Below are positions 17,784 to 25,525 of a stretch of 64,000 nt of DNA, piece after piece. The stretch lies in the NCBI GenBank assembly GCA_003252535.1, contig QKDN01000002.1, forward strand, positions 100,782 to 164,781, in the 5' to 3' direction. The DNA is from Campylobacterota bacterium. GTDB taxonomy: Bacteria > Campylobacterota > Campylobacteria > Campylobacterales > Sulfurovaceae. Each line of letters opens with the position of its first letter. The first letter of the stretch is position 1. A model generated the notes under the pieces. The model ran no database searches and had not been told where the DNA came from. It saw only the letters and a program-made list of their open reading frames with translations. The position numbers and the translations under genes are program-made.

Positions 17784-18911
17784 TTACGCTCCGGTATCAA
17801 GCTCCGATGTGACCATGTTCTTGCCGTTCTTCTTGGAAACGTAGAGGAGGTCGTCGACACGTTTGTAGAGCTTTTCAGTCGTATCTTCCGGCATCGATTC
17901 GCATACCCCGATACTGATAGTGATCTTGTGGTCCCTGATAGTCCTGAGCTCTCTCTGGATGGTATTGCGTACCCTCTGCGCCATGGCCGTGGCGCTCCTG
18001 ATATCGGAGTTTTTGGAGAGGATGATGAACTCCTCGCCCCCTACACGGAAGAGATGGTCATCGGCACGGATGTTTTGCTGTACGAGGGCTACAAGATCGA
18101 TAAGGACTTTGTCACCGGTATTATGGCCGTAGGTGTCGTTGATATGTTTGAAATCGTCGATGTCGAACATGATGATCGAGAAGGTCTGGCGCTGTTCTTT
18201 TTGAAGTTCCAGGAGCTTGTTGAGAGATGTGTAGTAGGCCCTGAAGTTGGCCGCCTGGGTGAGAGTGTCGATATGGGAGAGCCTCTGGCTTTGCAGCATC
18301 TCGTGCCTGAGACTGCGCAGGTAAAGGATCACGAACACAAAGAACAGGAGGACCGACACGAGTAGAGCATATTCGATCATGACATAGCGTTCATGCATGG
18401 TAAGAAATTTTTTCGAGATATAGGCATCGAGACTGTTGGCTGAGCGGAGAGCACTTGCGTAGAGACCATGGTAGATATCCTGTGAGAAACCGGGTGCAGA
18501 GAGTGTCAGGGAGAGTGTCAGCGGCTTGAGGAGTTCGAGCTGCCTGCGAATATCGTCGAGATACCCGGTGATCTCCGCGTCATTATATTCCGGGTCGTAA
18601 TGGAACCCGTTGATCGTGCCTCCGTGCAGCAGGGTATGGACCGTGGCAAGACTCGAGAGGATATTACTGTGGGCTTTTTTGTCGTCTTTCGATTCCCTGT
18701 GGAGGTACTCTTCGAGACTGAGGTGGGAGTTGTCAAGCTGGTATTTGATGTTCTGTATCGAGTATACCATCTGTTTGTGGTGGGAGGTGAAGCGGTAGTT
18801 CAAATGGCTGAGCACGGTGAAGAAGCTTACCACGGAAATCCCGAGCAACGTTACCAGCAGCGGGAAAGCCTGGTGCTTGATCCGGTCATAGGAGATTGCA
18901 GCTATTCTCAT
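17784..18911 (-). CDS. Diguanylate cyclase with periplasmic sensor domain
   Basis: 375 residues from the internal ATG that has GGGAGAG just before it; an upstream in-frame ATG would add ten residues. Helix 1 (about 17-36) and helix 2 (about 185-207, MIEYALLVSVLLFFVFVILYL) enclose a 150-residue helical periplasmic domain of unknown ligand. The GGDEF domain begins DTLTQAANFRA, has MFDIDDFKHINDTYGH, GGEEF, and RADD at the inhibitory-site position. It makes c-di-GMP under product feedback. Divergent from the PqqD-like gene at 19036. Confidence 0.9.
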   Translation of the reverse strand: MRIAAISYDRIKHQAFPLLVTLLGISVVSFFTVLSHLNYRFTSHHKQMVYSIQNIKYQLDNSHLSLEEYLHRESKDDKKAHSNILSSLATVHTLLHGGTINGFHYDPEYNDAEITGYLDDIRRQLELLKPLTLSLTLSAPGFSQDIYHGLYASALRSANSLDAYISKKFLTMHERYVMIEYALLVSVLLFFVFVILYLRSLRHEMLQSQRLSHIDTLTQAANFRAYYTSLNKLLELQKEQRQTFSIIMFDIDDFKHINDTYGHNTGDKVLIDLVALVQQNIRADDHLFRVGGEEFIILSKNSDIRSATAMAQRVRNTIQRELRTIRDHKITISIGVCESMPEDTTEKLYKRVDDLLYVSKKNGKNMVTSELDTGA

Positions 18912-19008
18912 TCTCTCTCCCTTCTGTAGCCTGTCAGGCATGGGTTATAATTCTTAATTATATAGCAATGATAGTACATTATCCATAAAACGGACCAAAT
19001 ATTTTTGC

Positions 19009-19014
19009 TATACT
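19009..19014 (+). promoter_or_regulatory. Likely -10 box of the PqqD-AddA unit
   Basis: TATACT just before an in-frame ATG at 19015. If transcription begins about seven bases later, the ATG at 19015 would not be on the message in full context, which favours the ATG at 19036 as the true start. Confidence 0.4.
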
Positions 19015-19035
19015 ATGGAGAAAAAAAGAGCTAGA

Positions 19036-19323
19036 ATGAACAACGGGTGTCGTATCAGGATCAACGAGGGGGTCTTCGTCCAGCAGGTGGATGAACAGCT
19101 GGTACTCTTTGATATGGAGAGCGGGGAGTATTTCGGGCTCGATGAAGCAGGCAGGGAGATATGGGGGCTCATGGGGGAGACACCCGTGCTCGGGGAGCTT
19201 TGCCGCATACTCGCGGAACGCTATGATGCCCCCTACGATCTCATCTACAGTGATGTCAGGGGATTCGTAGCGCAGCTGGTACAGAAGGGGCTCGTGGTCA
19301 CCGAGGGGTGTGATAGCCTATGA
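19036..19323 (+). CDS. PqqD-like peptide-binding protein
   Basis: 95 residues from the preferred ATG (an upstream ATG at 19015 would add seven). The sequence follows the PqqD fold: an N-terminal beta part (LVLFDMESGEYFGLDEAG), REIWGLMGE, a helix with LCRILAERYDAPYD and DVRGFVAQLVQKGLV. Such modules bind leader peptides in ribosomal peptide natural-product pathways (RRE domain). No radical SAM enzyme, precursor peptide or PQQ gene is near. The stop overlaps the AddA-type helicase start in ATGA, so they are translated together; why is unknown. Confidence 0.75.
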   Translation: MNNGCRIRINEGVFVQQVDEQLVLFDMESGEYFGLDEAGREIWGLMGETPVLGELCRILAERYDAPYDLIYSDVRGFVAQLVQKGLVVTEGCDSL

Positions 19324-22109
19324 GGAACCTGCCCAAAAGCTTCAGGCCCTATCTCGCATTCTCCGCCTCGGCGGGCTCCGGCAAGACCTTCGCCCTCTCT
19401 GTCCGCTACCTCTCCCTGCTCTTTATGGGGGTGGCTCCCGGCTCCATACTCGCAGCCACTTTTACCAACAAAGCGGCGAGCGAGATGCGCGCGAGGGTCG
19501 TAGAGTCCCTGCGATCCCTCCACGAACCCTCCAAAAAGGATATCCTCGCGGCCGTCTGCGTGCAGACTGAGAAAAGTGCCGACGAGATACTGGCCATGCA
19601 GCCGGAGGTGCTGGCGAGATTCCTGCGAAGCAGCGTCCATATCGTCACCCTCGACAGTTTTTTCGGGCTGATCTTCCGCTCCTCGTCACTGGAGATAGGA
19701 CTCGAGCCGGAGTTCGAGATGAGCCAGCTTGCACCGCAGATAGAGAAGCTCTTTGTCGAGAATATCTCCAGGGCAGGGAAGCTTGACGATCTCGTCTCGC
19801 TGGTGATGGGGATCGAGCAGAAAAGGTTCGTAAAGCTCTTCGATCTCTTCGGCTCGTTCTATGTACAGGACGCCATCCTCCCTGCCATGGGGAGCGCGCA
19901 GGGGGGGAGGTACGAGCTCGAAGGGGAGATCATGAAGCAGGCCCGGGAGTTCCACGACAGGCTGGTGGCGCTCAAAGCCTCCGGGAGCGCGACGGGAAAC
20001 TTCGCCACCGGGGATATCGCCGTGCTGGTCTCCAAACCGCTCTGGGCCAAGAGCTCGCTGCACGACCACAGCCATTACAGGAAGTCGGTCACCGCCGACC
20101 CGTCCCTCGATGATGCGTTTGCCAGGATGAAAGGGCTCATCGCCCGCTACCTCTCCCTCCGGGAGGACGAGATACTCACCCGCCTCCACGGACTCTACGA
20201 TATCTACAAGGATACCCATATCCAGAACATCAGGGAGAGCGGCGTGATGAACTTCGATGATATCAGCTACCTCACCTACCGCCTCCTCTACCATGCCATC
20301 AGCAGGGAGTTCCTCCACTTCAAGATAGACAGCCGTTTCGCCCATATCCTCCTCGACGAGTTCCAGGATACCTCGACACTCCAGTTCCTGCTGCTCAAGC
20401 CGCTGATCGACGAGATATTCGCAGGGTTGGGGCAGAACGAGTTCCGCAGTTTCTTCTATGTGGGCGATACCAAGCAGTCGCTCTACCGTTTCCGCGGCGG
20501 GGTGGAGGAGCTCTTCGGGCTCGTGGCGCAGAGCTACGGGGTCGAGATAGAACCGATGGATACCAACTACCGCAGCTCCAGGAGCGTGATAGAGCAGGTC
20601 AACGAGTGGTTTGCCCCGGTCATGGAGGGGTATATCCCGCAGAAGAGCAAGCCGGGCGCCGCCGAGGGGTATGTCCGGGTGAGCGAGGTGGACGAGGCGG
20701 GGGAGGAGGAAGAGCTCTCCCCCCTCATCGCCCGTGCCATCACGGAGGCCAGGGGGCTGATAGAGAGCGGGGTGAGCGTCGATCGGATAGCCTTTCTCCT
20801 CTTTACCAACAAGGACGGTGCGACCCTCCAGGAGGAGTGTTACAAAGAAGGGATACCGACCATCCTCAAGACCTCGAGCTCGTTGCAGCACCTCCCCCGG
20901 ATCGCTTCGCTGGTGGCAATGGCGGAGTATCTTTTCTATGGGAGGAGAGAAGAGCGGAGCGCGCTTGAAGCTGCTTTCATGCAGCGTATAGAAGCAGCGA
21001 GGAGCGCCTGCGGGTGGTATGATGTCTATATGACTCCCCTTGCGGTGCTCCACAGGCTCATAGACGAGTTTGGCTATTTCGAGAACGACCCCAATATCCT
21101 CAAGCTCCTCGACTTTGCCCGGAGGTTCGACGATATCCCCTCGTTCCTCGAGGCATTCGGGAGCAACCCCATACAGGTCGCCTCCAACTCCGTCCACGGC
21201 GCCCCGATCATGACGGTGCACGGCTCCAAGGGGCTGGAGTTCGACCATGTGATCCTCGTCGACAGGCTCAGCCGTGCCAGACACGACAGCGCGCCGATCA
21301 TGTTCCGCTACGACAGCAGGCTCTTTGTCGAGCGTATCTACTACCGTATCAAGAACCGCGAACTCTTCGACGATGACTATGCCGCGCTGCTTGAAGAGCG
21401 CAAAGGGCAGAGCGTCAAAGACACCCTCAACGTCCTCTATGTAGCCCTTACACGTGCTGCCGAGCAGCTTATCGTGGTCAAGAAGGAGAAGAACTCGATC
21501 TTCGAAGCGATAGGGATGCAGGAGATGGAGCGCGGCACGCCGCTGCGGTACGAGACTTCGGTGGGCCACCATGCAGCAGATGAGAGTACTGAACACGAAG
21601 GGATAGAGATATCTGGCTACGGCAGGCAGGAGGTGGCTGCGAGAGAGGAGGAGAGCGAGGAGAAGGACTATGAAGCGATCAATTTCGGTCTGGCGCTCCA
21701 CTACACTCTCGAGATGATGGCGAGGTTCGACCGGAGTTCGCTCGCCGAGGCGCTGATGAGCAGCCGCAACCGCTACGGGCTCCTCGTCGAGGAGCGAGCC
21801 TTCGCTGAGATAGAGAGGAGGATCGGGAACCTGCTGGAGTGCGCGGAGTTCCGGGAGATACTCGATGGTGCTGTTCTGGCCAGGGAGCAGTCGCTGGGAT
21901 TCCGTGGGGCGCTCAAGCAGGTGGACCTGCTCCTCGGATACGCTGAGGGCTACTGCGTCGTGGAGTACAAAAGCTCCTACAAGTTCCACGGCAAGCATGT
22001 CGAACAGACCCTGGGCTATATCGAAGCCGTTACGGCTATCACGGGCAAAAAGTGCACCGGGGCTCTCGTCTATATCCTCGAGGAGGGCGTGAAGATAGAG
22101 AGGGTCTGA
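19320..22109 (+). CDS. addA: AddA/RecB-like UvrD-family helicase-nuclease
   Basis: 929 residues. Superfamily 1 helicase motifs are in order: I FSASAGSGKTFALS (about 14-27), II LLDEFQDTS (about 342), III VGDTKQSLYRFRGG, IV NYRSS, V TVHGSKGLEFDHV (about 630), VI NVLYVALTRA. A C-terminal PD-(D/E)xK nuclease shows VDLLL then YCVVEYKSS. With AddB it would resect double-strand breaks to load RecA. It is shorter than Bacillus AddA (about 1200), as usual for this phylum. Here addA and its addB partner (41067-43457) are 19 kb apart instead of side by side. Coupled to a PqqD-like gene upstream. Confidence 0.88.
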   Translation: MRNLPKSFRPYLAFSASAGSGKTFALSVRYLSLLFMGVAPGSILAATFTNKAASEMRARVVESLRSLHEPSKKDILAAVCVQTEKSADEILAMQPEVLARFLRSSVHIVTLDSFFGLIFRSSSLEIGLEPEFEMSQLAPQIEKLFVENISRAGKLDDLVSLVMGIEQKRFVKLFDLFGSFYVQDAILPAMGSAQGGRYELEGEIMKQAREFHDRLVALKASGSATGNFATGDIAVLVSKPLWAKSSLHDHSHYRKSVTADPSLDDAFARMKGLIARYLSLREDEILTRLHGLYDIYKDTHIQNIRESGVMNFDDISYLTYRLLYHAISREFLHFKIDSRFAHILLDEFQDTSTLQFLLLKPLIDEIFAGLGQNEFRSFFYVGDTKQSLYRFRGGVEELFGLVAQSYGVEIEPMDTNYRSSRSVIEQVNEWFAPVMEGYIPQKSKPGAAEGYVRVSEVDEAGEEEELSPLIARAITEARGLIESGVSVDRIAFLLFTNKDGATLQEECYKEGIPTILKTSSSLQHLPRIASLVAMAEYLFYGRREERSALEAAFMQRIEAARSACGWYDVYMTPLAVLHRLIDEFGYFENDPNILKLLDFARRFDDIPSFLEAFGSNPIQVASNSVHGAPIMTVHGSKGLEFDHVILVDRLSRARHDSAPIMFRYDSRLFVERIYYRIKNRELFDDDYAALLEERKGQSVKDTLNVLYVALTRAAEQLIVVKKEKNSIFEAIGMQEMERGTPLRYETSVGHHAADESTEHEGIEISGYGRQEVAAREEESEEKDYEAINFGLALHYTLEMMARFDRSSLAEALMSSRNRYGLLVEERAFAEIERRIGNLLECAEFREILDGAVLAREQSLGFRGALKQVDLLLGYAEGYCVVEYKSSYKFHGKHVEQTLGYIEAVTAITGKKCTGALVYILEEGVKIERV

Positions 22110-22240
22110 CAACACGATCCAGGGTCCGCTTCGTAGTGCAATGCCCCCTTCCAAAAGCGGGTTCCGGGTCAGTGGATCGCATGATTGTTCCGGAATGAAG
22201 AAAAAGTCTTAAATGAAACTAAATTTCAATAAATTTTAAG

Positions 22241-22246
22241 TATAAT
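22241..22246 (+). promoter_or_regulatory. -10 box of the rplM-rpsI operon
   Basis: TATAAT in AT-rich DNA 41 bases before rplM, with AAGGA seven bases before the ATG. No clear -35. Confidence 0.6.
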
Positions 22247-22286
22247 TCGGTATACTTCCGAACTTTAATTCAAACAAGGAATCATC

Positions 22287-22712
22287 ATGAAAATGACTAA
22301 AGTCATGAAGCCTCATGAAGTAGAGAGAGACTGGGTACTAATCGATGCAGAAGGTAAAACTTTCGGTCGTATTCTTACTGAAGTAGCTACTATCCTCAGA
22401 GGTAAACACAAGCCATCATTTACACCAAACGTAGATTGCGGTGACTATGTAGTGATCATCAATGCAAAAAAAGCGGTATTCAGCGGTGTAAAGCTCCAGG
22501 ACAAAGAATACTTCACTCACAGCGGTTACTTCGGTAGCACAAAGAGCAAGAAACTTGACGATATGCTCGAGAACCACACTGAAAAACTTTACAAGCTTGC
22601 TGTAAGAGGTATGCTTCCAAAGAACACTCTCTCAAGACAGATCATCAAGAAACTCAAAGTATATGCAGGTGCTGAGCATCCACACACTGCACAGCTAAGC
22701 AAAGGAAACTAA
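22287..22712 (+). CDS. rplM: 50S ribosomal protein L13
   Basis: 141 residues, normal L13 length. Typical segments are W-V-L-I-D-A-E-G-K near the start, [20 protein letters not shown], and [19 protein letters not shown] near residue 110. It binds 23S rRNA early in large-subunit assembly. Followed by rpsI after a single base, the usual bacterial pair. Confidence 0.98.
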   Translation: MKMTKVMKPHEVERDWVLIDAEGKTFGRILTEVATILRGKHKPSFTPNVDCGDYVVIINAKKAVFSGVKLQDKEYFTHSGYFGSTKSKKLDDMLENHTEKLYKLAVRGMLPKNTLSRQIIKKLKVYAGAEHPHTAQLSKGN

Positions 22713-22713
22713 T

Positions 22714-23103
22714 ATGGCTACATTTTATGCAACCGGTAAAAGAAAAACAGCTATAGCAAAAGTTTGGTTGACTCCGGGTAACGGCGCTATGGTTATCAAC
22801 GGCAAGACACTTGACGAGTGGCTCGGCGGTCACGAAGCTCTCAAGATGAAAGTAAGACTTCCTCTCGAAGCTACAAAGCAGCTCGAAGCGGTAACGATCA
22901 AAGCTACTACGCTTGGTGGTGGTTACTCTGCTCAGGCTGACGCTCTCAAACACGGTATCACAAGAGCTCTTATGGAGTATGAGCCGTCATTCAGAGCTAT
23001 CCTCAAGCCAATGGGTCTTGTTACTCGTGACTCAAGAGTCGTCGAGAGAAAGAAACCGGGTAAAAGAAAAGCGAGAAGAAGCCCGCAGTTCTCAAAAAGA
23101 TAA
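22714..23103 (+). CDS. rpsI: 30S ribosomal protein S9
   Basis: 129 residues. The N-terminus [13 protein letters not shown] and the C-terminus [17 protein letters not shown] are diagnostic; the terminal K-R of S9 reaches the P-site tRNA anticodon. [19 protein letters not shown] is the conserved middle. Second gene of the rplM-rpsI operon. Confidence 0.98.
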   Translation: MATFYATGKRKTAIAKVWLTPGNGAMVINGKTLDEWLGGHEALKMKVRLPLEATKQLEAVTIKATTLGGGYSAQADALKHGITRALMEYEPSFRAILKPMGLVTRDSRVVERKKPGKRKARRSPQFSKR

Positions 23104-23121
23104 TCGGTTATCTTTTCTTCT

Positions 23122-23145
23122 CCGGGAGCCTTTTGGCTCTTGGAA
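23122..23145 (+). terminator. Terminator candidate after rpsI
   Basis: GAGCC-TTTT-GGCTC, extended by CCGG/TTGG wobble pairs, about 20 bases after the rpsI stop; CTCTTTTTATC follows ten bases later. Confidence 0.5.
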
Positions 23146-23321
23146 CCCTCTTTTTATCAAATTATTCTTACATACTATTCAATCCTGTATATATCAGGAA
23201 CACTTCCATTATTTTATTTTAATATTTCAAGATATTCCATTGATTTTTGAAATGATTCTGCCATGATATATAGCACCGGTTCGACAACCGAAAAGAATCA
23301 ATCGTGAAGGAGATGGATAGC

Positions 23322-23804
23322 ATGTTTTCATTCTTCAATAAAAAACCGAAAATCAACAATCAGCCCTTTGAAGACCTCTCTTTGATGCTGTGGCAATACG
23401 ACAGCGATCCGACTTATATGTGCGATTTCCTGGTGGAACAGAAGCTCGATTTCACACTCGAAAGTCTGAAGCATATCGATGAGTATCTTGAGGAGATCCG
23501 TAGTAACATACCGGATGATGAAGAGCAAATGTTCAAACTTGTACTCAGAACGGGTGCCTATGTCGGAGAGGTCATACGGAAGAATTCGAATAATATGTTT
23601 CATTGGCTCGAATACAAGCAGGCACTCAAAGCGAATAAAGCAGTCGGGCAGTTCGGTATGCAACTTGGGACGATGGCAGTCCTGTGGCAGGAGCCGGATC
23701 ATGTGCTGTTCCCTTTTGGAAAAATACTCAAATATATAGATAACGGCAGTGAGGACAGTACCTATGCATTCGCTTATATTGTCACACATGGGGCAAATGT
23801 ATAG
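23322..23804 (+). CDS. Uncharacterised cytoplasmic protein
   Basis: 160 residues from the ATG placed nine bases after AAGGAG; an upstream GTG at 23304 is possible. I do not recognise the family. The sequence is soluble and mixed alpha/beta, with LDFTLESLKHIDEYLEEI, LVLRTGAYVGEVIRKN and AVGQFGMQLGTMAVLWQEP. The layout (helix with Glu-rich face, then G-A-Y-V-G-E-V-I) resembles small immunity or DUF3806-type proteins, but this is only an impression. It stands alone between rpsI and a DUF2267 gene, with a small hairpin (CGGTT/AACCG) in its leader. Confidence 0.65.
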   Translation: MFSFFNKKPKINNQPFEDLSLMLWQYDSDPTYMCDFLVEQKLDFTLESLKHIDEYLEEIRSNIPDDEEQMFKLVLRTGAYVGEVIRKNSNNMFHWLEYKQALKANKAVGQFGMQLGTMAVLWQEPDHVLFPFGKILKYIDNGSEDSTYAFAYIVTHGANV

Positions 23805-23945
23805 CAGGGTTTTTCTGGGCAGGACCCAACTGATTATTTCTCTTTTGGACTTCCGGACGAATATTCATAGGATGCCTATGGCAGCTGTTGGTATTTCAGT
23901 ACCGGCAATGTATTATTTTGTATAAATCACACCAAAGGGATAAAG

Positions 23946-24368
23946 ATGCCGATGCCTCCCGAATACCGTAACAGTACTGAAGAATATATCGCATTTCTCA
24001 GGGATGCTATCGAGTTTTCCGACCTGACGACCCTCAATCAGGCGTATACTATGGTGCAGGGGGTATTCCAGGCTTTCAGAAGAAGGCTGACCATCAAAGA
24101 ATCTATCGCTTTTGCCAATACACTGCCGGTCAATCTGCGGGCACTCTATATAGCTGACTGGGATCTGGAAAACGAGCCTGTCGCATTCGGGAGCAGGGAT
24201 GAGATGACAAGAGAGGTGCAAAATCTCAGAAGGGATCACAACTTTGCCCCGGCTCACAGTATCCTGGCGGTAGCCAAAGCCCTGCGTCTCCATGTCGATG
24301 AAAAGAAATTCGATCGATTGCTCCGGAGCCTGTCTGAAGGGGCGATAGATTTCTGGAGTGTTGCCTGA
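23946..24368 (+). CDS. DUF2267 family protein
   Basis: 140 residues, helical. It fits the DUF2267 pattern: YIAFLRDAIEFSDLTTLNQAY, VFQAFRRRLTIKESIAFANTLPVNLRALYIADW, where an A-rich helix is followed by L-P-x-x-L-R-x-L-Y-x-x-x-W. The family is common in bacteria and its function is unknown. Start at ATG after AAAGGG. Its end faces the end of a minus-strand gene 45 bases away, so this is a convergent pair. Confidence 0.75.
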   Translation: MPMPPEYRNSTEEYIAFLRDAIEFSDLTTLNQAYTMVQGVFQAFRRRLTIKESIAFANTLPVNLRALYIADWDLENEPVAFGSRDEMTREVQNLRRDHNFAPAHSILAVAKALRLHVDEKKFDRLLRSLSEGAIDFWSVA

Positions 24369-24413
24369 GGATGGCGACCGGCAGGATTGTGCTGCCGGTG
24401 AGATCGGTGAAGA

Positions 24414-25238
24414 CTACGCGGGATTGACGATAAAGTAGCTTGCTGTGGCGAATGCGATACCCACAGCGACACGTTTGACGATGACGCCGATATTGTTCCC
24501 TATCTGGCAGGAGCTGCACTGGCGGTATTTCTTGGCTTCGTACTGGGCGTAGAAAAAGAACCCTATCATCAGGACGATCACCGCGATGAAACCGTATCTG
24601 TCGAAAGCGTAGATATTGGCTACCGTCTGCGGAGCGAAACTGAAAAGCGGCGTCAGCAGAGAGAGACCCATAAAGAAGAGTATCTTGTCGGTAAAACTGA
24701 CGAAATAGTCCTTGCGTGAGAATGTAGGGCAGACATCGTCGGTATAGGGTTTGAGACCTTTGGAGTTGAGCGAATCGATGATCTTGTCTCTTCTGTTCTG
24801 ATCGATCTTGTCAAGGAATGTACCGCCGAAAAGATAGTCGAGCTTCCGCTGCATCGTTGACGAGAGTTTGCGGTCGCTGATATCCGTATGTTGCGGATTT
24901 CCCCTGCGATCTTCATAGATAAGCTTGATATTGTCGTATCGTGTCAGTTTCACTTCGATATCAGGATAGTAGAGAGTGGTTTCGGTCGATTCGAACGTCC
25001 CCTGGTTGGTGAGGATACGAGGGTTGATATATTCGTCGAAGCTCCCGTTGTCATTACGGATAATAATGATGTTGTAGGGGTAGGCGATCTGGATGGCAGC
25101 CAGGGCATCAAGTCCGTGCTCATTGGCCGTATCGATCATATCCTCGAGTACATCGTCAAGGGTTTTACCGAAATTACGTACATCGGTACAGCTGATATTG
25201 ACACGTTCGTCCGGGTAGACTACTAGCTTTTGAACCAT
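24414..25238 (-). CDS. Degenerate peptide deformylase-like domain fused to membrane helices
   Basis: 274 residues from the ATG with AAAGG upstream; six residues longer if the first ATG is used. Residues 1-130 follow peptide deformylase order: VQKLVVYPDERV, then LDALAAIQIAYPYNIIII at the place of motif G-x-G-L-A-A-x-Q, STETTLYYPDIEVKLTR where E-G-C-L-S should be, and MQRKLDYLFGGTFLDKI where H-E-x-D-H-L-x-G should be. All three metal ligands (Cys, His, His) are missing, so it cannot deformylate. Three membrane helices follow, with a CSSC between the last two. Role unknown; a peptide-binding membrane sensor is one idea. Confidence 0.7.
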   Translation of the reverse strand: MVQKLVVYPDERVNISCTDVRNFGKTLDDVLEDMIDTANEHGLDALAAIQIAYPYNIIIIRNDNGSFDEYINPRILTNQGTFESTETTLYYPDIEVKLTRYDNIKLIYEDRRGNPQHTDISDRKLSSTMQRKLDYLFGGTFLDKIDQNRRDKIIDSLNSKGLKPYTDDVCPTFSRKDYFVSFTDKILFFMGLSLLTPLFSFAPQTVANIYAFDRYGFIAVIVLMIGFFFYAQYEAKKYRQCSSCQIGNNIGVIVKRVAVGIAFATASYFIVNPA

Positions 25239-25312
25239 AACAAACCTTTTTTTCAAATATTTACAAAAGCTAATTGTAGTATATAGATTTTAGAAATAGT
25301 TGAGAGTTTGTT

Positions 25313-25339
25313 CTGTCATGCCTGTTTTTGGCATGACAG
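25313..25339. terminator. Perfect 10-bp hairpin after the sqr unit
   Basis: CTGTCATGCC pairs with GGCATGACAG around TGTTTTT. It starts nine bases after the stop of the small minus-strand gene, so it most likely ends or protects the sqr transcript. The minus-strand T-run is poor; on the plus strand GAAGGTTTTT follows. Confidence 0.65.
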
Positions 25340-25347
25340 GAAGGTTT

Positions 25348-25509
25348 TTAGTGACTCTTGCTGACGACAACAAGCATCTTGAGATTGATTACGATGAATC
25401 TGAAGAACTGCCAGATGATACATGTTCTCATGAATTTTACGAATCCGGTCGGCACCATTGTCGTAAAGTTTTGATCGTAAGGTTTGATGTTTTCTTCTAT
25501 TCTTTGCAT
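25348..25509 (-). CDS. Small 53-residue protein behind sqr
   Basis: A short frame starting MQRIEENIKPYDQNF and ending SKSH, with AAGGAGAG four bases before its ATG. The centre MVPTGFVKFMRTCIIWQFFRFIV is an amphipathic or membrane-bound helix; the tail is hydrophobic with a basic end. It lies 16 bases after the sqr stop on the same strand and a strong hairpin follows it. The spacing, RBS and placement make it a real operon member. I do not know a named family; a membrane anchor or partner of SQR is a plausible role. Confidence 0.7.
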   Translation of the reverse strand: MQRIEENIKPYDQNFTTMVPTGFVKFMRTCIIWQFFRFIVINLKMLVVVSKSH

Positions 25510-25525
25510 ATTTCTCTCCTTATAA

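Noticed and set aside
19686..22154. 822-codon minus-strand open frame opposite addA
   Set aside because: The addA helicase motifs are complete on the plus strand; this frame has no recognisable motif and shadow-like composition.
22116..22178. Large imperfect inverted repeat after addA (GATCC ... GGATC with CCGCTT/AAGCGG inside)
   Set aside because: Too many mismatches and unpaired bases between the arms to call a terminator or element.
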